From positions 1 to 64,000 of the forward strand of contig CAKUZF010000002.1 in assembly GCA_934718155.1 (NCBI GenBank): a DNA stretch of 64,000 nt, read 5' to 3'. This DNA comes from an uncultured Parabacteroides sp. Lineage in GTDB: Bacteria > Bacteroidota > Bacteroidia > Bacteroidales > Tannerellaceae. Shown in pieces: positions 42,596 to 50,533 of the stretch. The notes under the pieces were generated by a model that was given only the letters and a program-made list of their open reading frames with translations, ran no database searches and had not been told where the DNA came from. The translations under genes and the position numbers were made by a program. Positions within the stretch are counted from its first letter, which is position 1, and every line of letters starts with the position of its first letter.

Positions 42596-43813
42596 TTATT
42601 TATTCGCTGTCAGCTCGATGATCTTCAAGACGGTCTGCATGCACTTCTGCAACGAGGGGATCGGCAAGAACTCGTAGCGACCGTGGAAATTCAGTCCGCC
42701 AGCGAAGATGTTCGGGCAGGGCAACCCCATAAACGAAAGACGCGCGCCATCCGTGCCGCCACGAATCGGCTTCACCTCGGGCTCAACGCCTACGGCCTTC
42801 ATCGCCTCGAACGCCAAATCGACAATGTGCTTCTGCGGCTCAACCACCTCGCGCATGTTGTAATATTGGTCGCGCAACTCGACGGAGGCGCAACCCGGAT
42901 AGGCCGCGTTCATGCGCTCCACCAACTGCTGGATCAGCTGTTTCTTCTCTTCGAACAAGTCGCGGTTATGGTCGCGTATGATATATGTAAGCGACGCCTC
43001 CTCGACGCCTCCCGTCATGCCCACCAGATGGAAGAAGCCCTCATAGCCCTCGGTCTTCTCAGGGCGCATCGCCTCGGGCAGCCATGCGGCGAACTCGGTC
43101 GCACGCAAAGCGGCGTTACGCATCTTGTTCTTCGCATAGCCGGGATGTACGTTCAAGCCCTTGAACGAGATCTTTGCCACGGCGGCGTTGAAGTTCTCAT
43201 ACTCCAACTCGCCGATCTGTCCGCCGTCGATCGTATATCCCCAGTCGCAACCGAACTTCTTCACGTCGAAGTGGTCGGCGCCCGCTCCGATCTCCTCGTC
43301 GGGCGTGAAAGCGATGCGCACCTTGCCGTGCTTCACCTCGGGATGCTGCTTCAGGTAATGCATCGAGGCGATGATCGCAGCCACACCCGCCTTGTCGTCG
43401 GCGCCCAACAGGGTCGTACCGTCGGTCACGATCAGCTCCTGGCCGACATAGTCGTTCAACTCGGGGAACATGGCTGGCGCAAGCACAATCTTTTGCGCCT
43501 CGTTCAGCACGATGTCGCCTCCCTCATAGCGCACGACGCGGGGTTTCACATCCTTGCCCGACGCGTCGGGGCTGGTGTCCAAATGGGCAATAAAGCCAAT
43601 CGTGGGCAACTCTTTGTCCGTATTCGCCGGAAGCGTTGCCATCAGGTAGCTATTCTCGTCCAGCGAAATATCCTCCAAGCCAATGGCTTGAAGCTCCTCG
43701 ACCAAGGCCTCAGCGAAAACACGCTGTCCGGGCGTACTGGGAGTTGTGCCGCTCGTCTCGCTCGATTGCGTATCGAAGGTCACGTAACGTAAGAAACGAT
43801 CTGTAACTGTCAT
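42596..43813 (-). CDS. pepT: Peptidase T (tripeptide aminopeptidase)
   Basis: M20-family dizinc aminopeptidase of 405 residues that removes the N-terminal residue of tripeptides in the cytoplasm. Zinc ligands and catalytic residues: HLDTSPD, GADDKAG, TPDEEIGAGADHFD, and a C-terminal IFAGGLNFHGRYEF. The ATG at 43813 gives the normal PepT start (MTVTDRFLRYVTFDTQS); 17 codons of upstream frame were rejected. Confidence 0.95.
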   Translation of the reverse strand: MTVTDRFLRYVTFDTQSSETSGTTPSTPGQRVFAEALVEELQAIGLEDISLDENSYLMATLPANTDKELPTIGFIAHLDTSPDASGKDVKPRVVRYEGGDIVLNEAQKIVLAPAMFPELNDYVGQELIVTDGTTLLGADDKAGVAAIIASMHYLKQHPEVKHGKVRIAFTPDEEIGAGADHFDVKKFGCDWGYTIDGGQIGELEYENFNAAVAKISFKGLNVHPGYAKNKMRNAALRATEFAAWLPEAMRPEKTEGYEGFFHLVGMTGGVEEASLTYIIRDHNRDLFEEKKQLIQQLVERMNAAYPGCASVELRDQYYNMREVVEPQKHIVDLAFEAMKAVGVEPEVKPIRGGTDGARLSFMGLPCPNIFAGGLNFHGRYEFLPIPSLQKCMQTVLKIIELTANK

Positions 43814-43880
43814 ATTGATTAAAATCTTTATTCGTTCGTTTGATTCGGCTGTAAAAGTAGGCAATGCTTATTAAACCACA

Positions 43881-43912
43881 AAAAAAATAGCGAGACAAAA
43901 TGCCTCGCTATT
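43881..43912 (-). terminator. Terminator after the PurF-like gene
   Basis: Minus-strand AATAGCGAG and CTCGCTATT (9-bp perfect stem, one orientation each) enclose a short loop and are followed by eight T residues, 25 bases after the stop. Confidence 0.85.
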
Positions 43913-43936
43913 CGTTATAATTTTGAAAAATGCTCA

Positions 43937-45343
43937 TCAGAAATGGCTGCTACCATCAAAACAGTGCGTGCAAACCTTACATTTAGGCAGTCCGATGGCC
44001 TCGATCAGCGTCTCCAGCGTGTTAAACTTCAACGAGCTAAGCCCGAAACGCTCGGCGATGATGCTGACCATTTTCTTATACTCGGGCGAATCGGTCTGCG
44101 CATACTTGTCGAGGTTCTTATTCTCGTCGCCTTCCAGCTCCTTGATGATGCGGCGGGTGATCAGCTCCAAGGGGCTCTTCGACGAGGTGAACCCGATGAA
44201 CGGACAAGAATAGATCAACGGCGGGCAGGCGATGCGGATGTGCACCTCCTTGGCTCCATAGTCGTAGAGGATCTTCACGTTGTCGCGCAACTGCGTGCCA
44301 CGCACGATGGAGTCGTCGCAGAAAAGCAGACGCTTGCCCTGCAGCATGGCGCGGTTAGGTATCAGCTTCATCTTCGCCACCAACGAGCGCATCTCCTGGT
44401 TGGCGGGGGTGAAACTGCGTGGCCACGTGGGCGTGTATTTCGCGATCGCGCGATGATAAGGCACGCCCTTTCCCTCGGCGTAACCCAAGGCCATGCCTAC
44501 GCCCGAATCGGGGATGCCGCAAACGCAATCCACCTCCGACTCATCTTTCTGTCCCATCTTGAAGCCGCTCAAGAAGCGCACCTCCTCGACGTTCTTACCC
44601 TCATAGCATGATACGGGGAAACCGTAATATACCCAAAGGAACGAGCAAACCTGCATGCCCTCTTGCGGCGCGCGCATCTGCTCCATGCCGTCGGCACGCA
44701 GGCGGATGATCTCGCCCGGCCCCACATAGCGTTCGATCTCGTAGCCCAGGTTGGGCAGGCTGCTCGACTCGCTGGTGGCCGCATACGCGCCCTCCTTCTT
44801 TCCGATCACGATGGGCGTGCGCCCCCACTTATCGCGTGCCACGATGATGCCATCCTCCGTAAGCAGCAGCATCGAGCAGGATCCCTTGATCTTCTGATAG
44901 ACATTCTCGATGCCCTCGACAAAGTCCTTGCCTTGCGTGATCAGCAAGGCGACCAGCTCGGTTTGGTTGGTCTTTCCCGAGCTGAGCTCTGAGAAGTGCA
45001 TGTTCTGACTGAGCAGTTCCGCTTCGAGTTCGCTGATATTGTTAATCTTCGCAACCGTAACGATGGCAAACCGCCCCAAGTGGGAGTTGATCACGATCGG
45101 TTGCGCATCCGTATCACTGATGATACCAACGCCCGCGTTTCCCTTAAACTTTGCCAACTGCGGTTCGAATTTCGTCCGGAAATAAGAGCTCTCCAAATTA
45201 TGGATAGAGCGCATGAAGCCCTCCTCCTTATCGAAGGTTGCCATACCACCTCTGTGGGTGCCGAGATGGGAGTTGTAGTCGGTGCCATAAAACAGGTCCG
45301 TCACACAAGCCCCCTTTGAAATAGTGCCAAAAAAGCCGCCCAT
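43937..45343 (-). CDS. Amidophosphoribosyltransferase-like protein without the glutaminase cysteine
   Basis: A 468-residue PurF homologue. The phosphoribosyltransferase half is intact: PRPP loop LLFCDDSIVRGTQLRD, IPDSGVGMALGYAEGKGVPY, and Cys positions (ACPPLIYSCPF, CKVCTHCF) like the Fe-S ligands of Bacillus-type PurF. The N-terminal half should be a class II glutaminase whose nucleophile is Cys right after the initiator Met; here the protein starts MGGFFGTISKG with Gly. The usual RYST and oxyanion-hole NGN motifs are also missing (region GVGIISDTDAQPIV through VTVAKINN). It therefore probably uses ammonia, depends on another glutaminase, or has another role. A canonical purF would be expected elsewhere. 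Confidence 0.8.
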   Translation of the reverse strand: MGGFFGTISKGACVTDLFYGTDYNSHLGTHRGGMATFDKEEGFMRSIHNLESSYFRTKFEPQLAKFKGNAGVGIISDTDAQPIVINSHLGRFAIVTVAKINNISELEAELLSQNMHFSELSSGKTNQTELVALLITQGKDFVEGIENVYQKIKGSCSMLLLTEDGIIVARDKWGRTPIVIGKKEGAYAATSESSSLPNLGYEIERYVGPGEIIRLRADGMEQMRAPQEGMQVCSFLWVYYGFPVSCYEGKNVEEVRFLSGFKMGQKDESEVDCVCGIPDSGVGMALGYAEGKGVPYHRAIAKYTPTWPRSFTPANQEMRSLVAKMKLIPNRAMLQGKRLLFCDDSIVRGTQLRDNVKILYDYGAKEVHIRIACPPLIYSCPFIGFTSSKSPLELITRRIIKELEGDENKNLDKYAQTDSPEYKKMVSIIAERFGLSSLKFNTLETLIEAIGLPKCKVCTHCFDGSSHF

Positions 45344-45388
45344 TGTATTTTATTTGTTTGTTTTGAATGATGCCACAAAATTAAAACA

Positions 45389-45420
45389 AAAAAAGGATAC
45401 CCGAAACTGGATATCCTTTT
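45389..45420. terminator. Terminator after rpmA
   Basis: AAGGATA(T/C)CC type 10-bp stem with six-base loop and T runs on both sides; works for the minus-strand L21-L27 operon, 33 bases after its stop. Confidence 0.85.
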
Positions 45421-45452
45421 CTTTATCTTTATTCGATAGCATGAAGAGGGAA

Positions 45453-45719
45453 TTATGCCTCCGCTACTACCTCCTTAACAGATACGAAAGATCTGTTCTC
45501 CTTAGTCTTGTGGAATGTTACGACGCCATCTACCAACGCATACAACGTGTGATCCTTGCCGATACCCACGTTTGCACCCGGATGATGAACCGTACCTCTC
45601 TGACGAACGATGATGTTACCAGCCTTAGCTACCTCACCACCAAAAAGCTTAACACCTAATCTTTTACTTTGTGACTCACGGCCGTTCTTAGAACTACCAA
45701 CACCTTTCTTATGTGCCAT
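45453..45719 (-). CDS. rpmA: 50S ribosomal protein L27
   Basis: An 88-residue ribosomal protein that reaches into the peptidyl-transferase centre. Typical start MAHKKGVGSSKNGRESQSKR followed by LGVKLFGGEV and IIVRQRGTVHHPGANVGIGKDHTLYALVDG. It has no extra N-terminal extension needing cleavage, unlike the Firmicutes form. It follows rplU by 21 bases. Confidence 0.98.
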   Translation of the reverse strand: MAHKKGVGSSKNGRESQSKRLGVKLFGGEVAKAGNIIVRQRGTVHHPGANVGIGKDHTLYALVDGVVTFHKTKENRSFVSVKEVVAEA

Positions 45720-45740
45720 TTCTTACTTCTCCTTTAAACG

Positions 45741-46058
45741 TTAAGCAATAACTTCTTTAATCAATACCTCGCTGAACTGCTGACGGTGACCGTTCAATTT
45801 GCGATAGCCCTTTCTTCTCTTCTTGTGGAACACGAGCACCTTTTCGCCCTTTACCAACGGAGAAACCACCTCGCAAACAACCTTAGCGCCCTCAACTGTA
45901 GGAGCACCAACCTTTACCTCACCATTGTTGTCAACCAACAACACCTTGTCAAACTCAACAACAGCGCCATTCTCTGCGTTCTGGATGTGGTGAACAAACA
46001 ACTTCTTACCTTGCTCAGCCTTGAACTGCTGTCCGTTAATTTCTACAACTACGTACAT
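45741..46058 (-). CDS. rplU: 50S ribosomal protein L21
   Basis: A 105-residue large-subunit protein, with MYVVVEINGQQFKAEQGKKL at the start and KKRRKGYRKLNGHRQQFSEV near the end, both family-diagnostic. First gene of the rplU-rpmA operon, with a promoter and structured leader upstream. Confidence 0.98.
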   Translation of the reverse strand: MYVVVEINGQQFKAEQGKKLFVHHIQNAENGAVVEFDKVLLVDNNGEVKVGAPTVEGAKVVCEVVSPLVKGEKVLVFHKKRRKGYRKLNGHRQQFSEVLIKEVIA

Positions 46059-46092
46059 CTGTCTTTTTTTATATTTAAACAGGTTAGGTCCC

Positions 46093-46132
46093 GAGGGTGG
46101 GCTCCGTCTCCGGATCCACTTGATCTACCCTC
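46093..46132 (-). promoter_or_regulatory. Candidate ribosomal-protein leader hairpin
   Basis: In the roughly 80-base leader of rplU, GAGGGT and ACCCTC form a 6-bp closing stem around a 28-base loop that contains the self-complementary GGATCC. L21 leaders are known autoregulatory sites in other phyla; no known Rfam shape is claimed here. Confidence 0.35.
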
Positions 46133-46148
46133 TGCGGAAAATCGGTTG

Positions 46149-46179
46149 CAAAGGTAAGGATAATTCTATAACCCACAAA
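46149..46179 (-). promoter_or_regulatory. Promoter of rplU-rpmA
   Basis: Minus-strand TACCTTTG (46149-46156) with TTTG (46176-46179), spacer exactly 19 bases: the closest match to the Bacteroides consensus in the window. Confidence 0.75.
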
Positions 46180-46194
46180 TCTTTTCGGCTAAAT

Positions 46195-46728
46195 TTATGC
46201 CTCTTCGGGCCGCGCGGCGTGCAAAATAAAGGTTGTAGCCCCTAAAGTGACGATGGCCTCGTCGTCTAATCGCACCTGCTCCTTCTTCCCCACCAGCACA
46301 CTGCCCACGAACGTGCCCGTCAAGCTGGGGAAATCGCGCACCGTATAGACGAAGCCTCCCTGCGCATTTTGCTTCACGTTGATCACGCAATGCTTCCGCC
46401 CCATGCTCGGGTCGCTGGTGATGATTTCGACATCCACGCCCTCGGTGTCTTTGTTGCGTCGGCCAACCACGTTGTCGCCCAATTTCAGCGGCAGCTCCTG
46501 CTTATAGGTGAACACATTCTCGATCACCGTGATAAAGCCGCATGAGAAATCGGTCTCCTTCACCTCTTTCTCCAAGCCGTCGGCCGTCTTCACCCGCTTC
46601 AAGCCAAGCTTGATCTTGAACTGGGCGCCACACTGGGGGCAAACAAAGGCCAGCACCTTGCCTTGTGGATATTTCGTCTCGTCGAATGAAAGTTGATGAT
46701 CACATTTAGGACAGAATACTCGTTTCAT
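46195..46728 (-). CDS. Zinc-ribbon plus FHA-domain protein
   Basis: A 177-residue cytoplasmic protein. The N terminus is a four-cysteine zinc ribbon (FCPKCDHQLSFDETKYPQGK, then FVCPQCGAQFKI). The C-terminal FHA domain, which binds phosphothreonine peptides, shows VGRRNKDTEG, SDPSMGRKHCVINV (the conserved S/RxxH face) and LTGTFVG. Partner and kinase are unknown; the family is often linked to Ser/Thr kinase signalling. Single gene, stop only 53 bases before the rplU promoter. Confidence 0.88.
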   Translation of the reverse strand: MKRVFCPKCDHQLSFDETKYPQGKVLAFVCPQCGAQFKIKLGLKRVKTADGLEKEVKETDFSCGFITVIENVFTYKQELPLKLGDNVVGRRNKDTEGVDVEIITSDPSMGRKHCVINVKQNAQGGFVYTVRDFPSLTGTFVGSVLVGKKEQVRLDDEAIVTLGATTFILHAARPEEA

Positions 46729-46790
46729 ATCTTTTTATTTGTCGGATTTACAATAATTGCGATGCGCATCCAAGGATAGCCAAGGAACAT

Positions 46791-46872
46791 AAAAAAAGGC
46801 CATCCATCACGGACAGCCAATTTCAATTGTTAACCTTAAATCTAATACCATGAAAAACACGTTGCAAATATA
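46791..46872 (-). ncRNA. Candidate short transcript ending in a terminator
   Basis: On the minus strand a -7-like TATATTTG (46865-46872) is followed about 45 bases later by a terminator hairpin: GGCTGTCC pairs, with wobbles, with GGATGGCC around GTGAT, then seven T residues (46791-46818). Between them no gene is found. It could be a roughly 65-base RNA, or simply the nadK terminator with a chance box. A TTTG lies only 14 bases upstream, so the promoter is weak. Confidence 0.3.
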
Positions 46873-46967
46873 TGATATTTATGTTACAAAGCATATATTT
46901 TTGCTTGGATTTCTCGATTGTTTAACCACGATTAACTAAAACAGGCCTCAAAACAGACTTTTTAAGC

Positions 46968-47843
46968 CTATTTCATCCGAATATCCGCTCCCCACATCAG
47001 CTTCTCGCGCAGCGTTTGATAGAAGGTATGGTTGTAACGCTTCACCACCTTTGTCTTGTAGTCGGCTTTGCTTAGCGTCAGCTCCATGCCCGAGGGGAAG
47101 ACCTCCGAGCGTCCATCGAGCGAGATCAAGAAACAGCGGTTGCGGCTCTCCACCTGGAGGGTGATCACGCTGCTATCCGGAATTACCAGCGGGCAAACGT
47201 TGAGCGAATGGGGAGCCACGGGGCTCAACACCAAGTTGCCACACTGCGGAGTGATGATCGGCCCGCCCACGCTCATCGAATAGGCCGTCGATCCCGTAGG
47301 CGTTGCTATCACCAAGCCATCCGACTGGTAAGAGGTCAGATACTCGCCGTCAAGGAACGTATGAATCGTGATCATCGACGAGCTGTCGCGCTTCAGCACG
47401 GCAATCTCGTTCAAGGCGTAATTGTAGCCCTTATAAACTCGCTCCTCGGTGTGCAAACGCAACAGCGTGCGCTCTTCTACCTTATAATAATGCTTGAAAA
47501 TCTCGTCGAGCGTATCCTCCAGCTCTTGGCTGGACACGTCGGCCAGGAAACCTAATCGCCCGGCATTGATGCCCAGGATGGGTATGTCCTGCCTGTTCAC
47601 CCGGGCCGCCGTGCGCAAGAAGGTGCCATCGCCCCCCACGCTCAGGGCGATATCCAAGTCGAACTCGTCGCCCGTCAACAGCCCCTTCACCTCAGGCTCC
47701 ATTCCGAAAGCCTCGGTCAGGAACGAATGATAACGAGCATCCACATAAATTTCCGCCTCTTGTTCGTGCAGCTTCGCAAACAAGCGTTTAATCAAGTTCT
47801 GGCGCTCCGCCTGGTATTCACTACCGAAAATGCCTACTTTCAC
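46968..47843 (-). CDS. nadK: NAD kinase
   Basis: Phosphorylates NAD to NADP in the cytoplasm. The 291-residue protein shows the diacylglycerol-kinase-fold motifs SVGGDGTFLRTAARV (GGDG, phosphate donor site), GINAGRLGFLADV, ALNEIAVLKRDSSSMI, and SDGLVIATPTGSTAYSMSVGGPI. It lies 15 bases downstream of the CBS-domain gene on the same strand, so the two are cotranscribed away from pdxJ. Confidence 0.96.
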   Translation of the reverse strand: MKVGIFGSEYQAERQNLIKRLFAKLHEQEAEIYVDARYHSFLTEAFGMEPEVKGLLTGDEFDLDIALSVGGDGTFLRTAARVNRQDIPILGINAGRLGFLADVSSQELEDTLDEIFKHYYKVEERTLLRLHTEERVYKGYNYALNEIAVLKRDSSSMITIHTFLDGEYLTSYQSDGLVIATPTGSTAYSMSVGGPIITPQCGNLVLSPVAPHSLNVCPLVIPDSSVITLQVESRNRCFLISLDGRSEVFPSGMELTLSKADYKTKVVKRYNHTFYQTLREKLMWGADIRMK

Positions 47844-47858
47844 GTTTGTATCTTTTTT

Positions 47859-48521
47859 TTACATATTCATATAATATAATAGCTCGCTCATCCGGCAACG
47901 CAGTTGCTCGTCTACCATTCCATGCTCCATGAAATAAAAGCTCACCGCGTAATGGAAACGTTCGAAACAGCGCAATACGGGCGAGGCGTCAACCAAATCG
48001 ATCTTCAAGGCCACGTGGTAGCGGCCCGTGTCGGGATCGACCTGCGTCAGCACGCTCAGCACATGGGCGTTGTTAGACTCGACCAGACGAGCCAGCTCCA
48101 CCAGGCTATAGTCCTTGGCGTCTACGTCGAGCACGATCACGCTTCCTTCCCGATCGGCGCCAATCCACTCGGTCAGCCCCCTCAAGAGTTCCTCCTGGGT
48201 TACGGCCCCCAAGTAGTATCCCTCCGAGGTGACCACCGGCAAAAGCGTCAGCCCATATTGAACGAGCAAATGCATGGCCTCATGCAACGACTGGTCGCGA
48301 CCGATCGACACGTCCTGTCGCTGTACCTCCTCTAAGGAGGAGGTAGGCTGGGAAAGCTCCAACAGCCGTTTTTCATCCACCAACCCCTGAAAAAGGCCGG
48401 TTTGCGTAGCAACGGGAAGCTGTTTCAGCTTCCAATCGTCCATTAAAGATAACGCATACTCAGCTGTATCACAAACATTTAATACAGGTATATCTTTATT
48501 TATGAAATCTTTCACCAACAT
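47859..48521 (-). CDS. CBS-domain pair protein (AcuB-like)
   Basis: A 220-residue protein. The first 130 residues form two CBS motifs (DFINKDIPVLNVCDTAEYAL, DVSIGRDQSLHEAMHLLVQY, LTLLPVVTSEGYYLGAVT), which usually bind adenine nucleotides. The C-terminal part (SVIVLDVDAKDYSLVELARL onward) looks like an ACT-type regulatory domain, as in AcuB. Function is not established; it precedes nadK by 15 bases and the pairing is common in Bacteroidales, so a link with adenylate or NAD state is plausible but inferred. Confidence 0.85.
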   Translation of the reverse strand: MLVKDFINKDIPVLNVCDTAEYALSLMDDWKLKQLPVATQTGLFQGLVDEKRLLELSQPTSSLEEVQRQDVSIGRDQSLHEAMHLLVQYGLTLLPVVTSEGYYLGAVTQEELLRGLTEWIGADREGSVIVLDVDAKDYSLVELARLVESNNAHVLSVLTQVDPDTGRYHVALKIDLVDASPVLRCFERFHYAVSFYFMEHGMVDEQLRCRMSELLYYMNM

Positions 48522-48549
48522 TATGCTCTGTTTTCCCGAAAAATCCTGC

Positions 48550-48579
48550 TAAATTTGCCAATAGTTTTGTGCAAATGTA
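48550..48579. promoter_or_regulatory. Divergent -7 boxes between CBS-nadK and pdxJ
   Basis: TAAATTTG on the plus strand (48550-48557) is 50 bases before the pdxJ ATG; TACATTTG on the minus strand (48572-48579) is 50 bases before the CBS gene. The two overlap head to head; -33 elements are weak. Confidence 0.45.
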
Positions 48580-48607
48580 AGCAAAGAAAAAGAAAAACCG
48601 ACATACA

Positions 48608-49321
48608 ATGACAAATTTAAGTGTTAACATCAACAAGGTAGCAACCATTCGCAACGCCCGAGGCGGCAACAACCCCGACGTGTTGCAAGTGGCACAAGAT
48701 TGTGAATCATTCGGAGCGCAAGGCATCACTGTCCACCCCCGCCCCGACGAACGCCATATTCGCTATAGCGATGTCTATGGATTGAAACCGCTGGTCAAGA
48801 CCGAATTCAACATAGAGGGTTACCCTTGCGAGAAATTCATCGACCTGGTCCTGAAAGTGAAGCCGACGCAGGTCACCTTGGTGCCCGACGCGCCCAATGT
48901 GCTCACCTCAAACGCAGGCTGGGACGTAAAGACCCATTTCGACCTGCTGAACGAACTGGTCGACACATTCACCTCGCATGGCATCCGCACCTCCATCTTT
49001 GTCGGCACCGACTTGGAGAACCTGGAGTGGGCCGCCAAGACAGGCACCGACCGCGTCGAGCTTTACACCGAGCCTTATGCCGCCAACTACGCAAAAGACC
49101 GTGAGCAGGCCATCGCCCCCTTCATCGAGGCAGCGGCCAAGGCGAAGAGCTTGGGCCTGGGCGTCAACGCGGGTCACGACCTCAGCTTAGAGAACCTGGC
49201 CTACTTCCACCAGCAGATCCCCTGGCTCGATGAGGTCTCCATCGGCCATGCCCTGATTTGCGACGCGCTCTATCTCGGCTTGAAGGAGACAATCAGTCGC
49301 TACCGCGAGCAATTGAAGTAA
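48608..49321 (+). CDS. pdxJ: Pyridoxine 5'-phosphate synthase
   Basis: Condenses 1-deoxyxylulose 5-phosphate with 3-amino-2-oxopropyl phosphate to make pyridoxine phosphate, the last ring-forming step of the DXP-dependent B6 pathway. 237 residues. Seen: LSVNINKVATIRNARGGNNP, GITVHPRPDERHIRYSDVYG, VTLVPDAPNVLTSNAGWDV, GLGVNAGHDLSLENL and the phosphate-site SIGHALICDALYLGL. It is first in a plus-strand run with exbB-exbD-tonB; the gap to exbB is 64 bases. Confidence 0.96.
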   Translation: MTNLSVNINKVATIRNARGGNNPDVLQVAQDCESFGAQGITVHPRPDERHIRYSDVYGLKPLVKTEFNIEGYPCEKFIDLVLKVKPTQVTLVPDAPNVLTSNAGWDVKTHFDLLNELVDTFTSHGIRTSIFVGTDLENLEWAAKTGTDRVELYTEPYAANYAKDREQAIAPFIEAAAKAKSLGLGVNAGHDLSLENLAYFHQQIPWLDEVSIGHALICDALYLGLKETISRYREQLK

Positions 49322-49385
49322 AAAAAAGAAGGAACGAGACATCAATCCCTAAAATCATAATCTATAATCCATAATTATATAAGAC

Positions 49386-50096
49386 ATGAGCATCTTATTA
49401 TCCATTCAGGCCGCAGGCACACAAGCGGCAGAACAAATGCCCGACTTGACGGCAGTAGCGCTTCCCACGGAGGCTGAAATCAATGTGATCGACCTCGCCA
49501 TGAAAGGCGGCTGGATCATGTTAGTGCTTCTCCTCCTCTCCTTGGTGGCCATCTACTTTTTCGTGCAGCGCCTCATCGTGATCCGCCGCGCGGGCAAGGA
49601 GGATCAAGACTTCATGAACCGCATCAAAGATTACATCCACGAAGGCAAGGTAGACTCGGCGCTCAACCTTTGCCGTAAGACCAATACGCCCGCCGCTCGC
49701 ATGATCGAGAAGGGAATCACCCGCCTGGGCCGCCCGATGAACGACGTGCTCGTCGCGATCGAAAACGTAGGCAACCTCGAAATCGCCAAATTGGAAAAGG
49801 GCTTCCCCTTGATCGCCACCACGGCCGCAGGCGCGCCGATGCTGGGATTCTTGGGCACCGTAACAGGCATGGTACGCGCCTTCTTCGATATGGCCAACGC
49901 CGGCACCAACGTCGATGTCGCCCTCCTTTCGGGCGGTATCTACGAGGCCTTGGTCACTACGGTAGGAGGCCTTGTGGTCGGCATCATCGCCCTCTTCGCC
50001 TACAACTATCTTGTTTCGCAGGTGGATAACGTCGTGAACAAGATGGAGGCACGCACCATGGAGTTCATGGACCTGTTGAACGAACCCGCTAATTAA
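49386..50096 (+). CDS. exbB: ExbB/TolQ-family proton channel subunit
   Basis: Inner-membrane motor subunit that uses proton flow to power TonB. 236 residues: a helical N terminus, membrane helix 1 (WIMLVLLLLSLVAIYFFVQR), a cytoplasmic domain, then two helices with the family motif TTAAGAPMLGFLGTVTGMVRAFF and VTTVGGLVVGIIALFAYNYL. It lies 20 bases before exbD. Together with ExbD and TonB below it should energise SusC-type transporters. Confidence 0.95.
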   Translation: MSILLSIQAAGTQAAEQMPDLTAVALPTEAEINVIDLAMKGGWIMLVLLLLSLVAIYFFVQRLIVIRRAGKEDQDFMNRIKDYIHEGKVDSALNLCRKTNTPAARMIEKGITRLGRPMNDVLVAIENVGNLEIAKLEKGFPLIATTAAGAPMLGFLGTVTGMVRAFFDMANAGTNVDVALLSGGIYEALVTTVGGLVVGIIALFAYNYLVSQVDNVVNKMEARTMEFMDLLNEPAN

Positions 50097-50116
50097 TTCA
50101 AAGAAAGAGAGAGAAC

Positions 50117-50527
50117 ATGGCACTAAAAAGAAGAACAAAGGTAAACGAGTCGTTCAGCATGGCCTCCATGACGGATGTGATCTTCCTCTTGCTGATCTTC
50201 TTCATGGTGACCTCCACCGTAGTGATCCCCAACGCCATCAAGGTGACGTTGCCTCAATCGCAGAAGCAAACAGCGGCCAAGCCGCTCACACGCCTCACGA
50301 TCGACGCCAACCTCAACTATTACGTGGCCTTCGGGAAGCAAAAGGAGGTACAAGTCAGCTTCGACGAGATCACTCCATTCTTGCAGGAGAGCCAAGCCAA
50401 GGAGCCCGAAATGTTCGTCGCACTCTATGCCGACGAAACGGTTCCCTACAAGGAGATTGTCAAAGTCTTAAACATCGCGAACGAGAACAAATTCAAGATG
50501 GTGCTTGCCACCCGTCCGCAGAAATAG
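50117..50527 (+). CDS. exbD: ExbD/TolR-family subunit
   Basis: A 136-residue protein with a short cytoplasmic N terminus, one membrane helix with the essential Asp (MTDVIFLLLIFFMVTSTVV) and a periplasmic domain. It partners ExbB. Six bases separate it from tonB. The N terminus (MALKRRTKVNESFSMASM) is typical for Bacteroidetes ExbD. Confidence 0.95.
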   Translation: MALKRRTKVNESFSMASMTDVIFLLLIFFMVTSTVVIPNAIKVTLPQSQKQTAAKPLTRLTIDANLNYYVAFGKQKEVQVSFDEITPFLQESQAKEPEMFVALYADETVPYKEIVKVLNIANENKFKMVLATRPQK

Positions 50528-50533
50528 CATGCT

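Noticed and set aside
46839..46940. Short plus-strand peptide beginning MKNTLQIYD
   Set aside because: Thirty codons, no ribosome-binding site or promoter in the right direction; AT-rich intergenic sequence gives such frames by chance.
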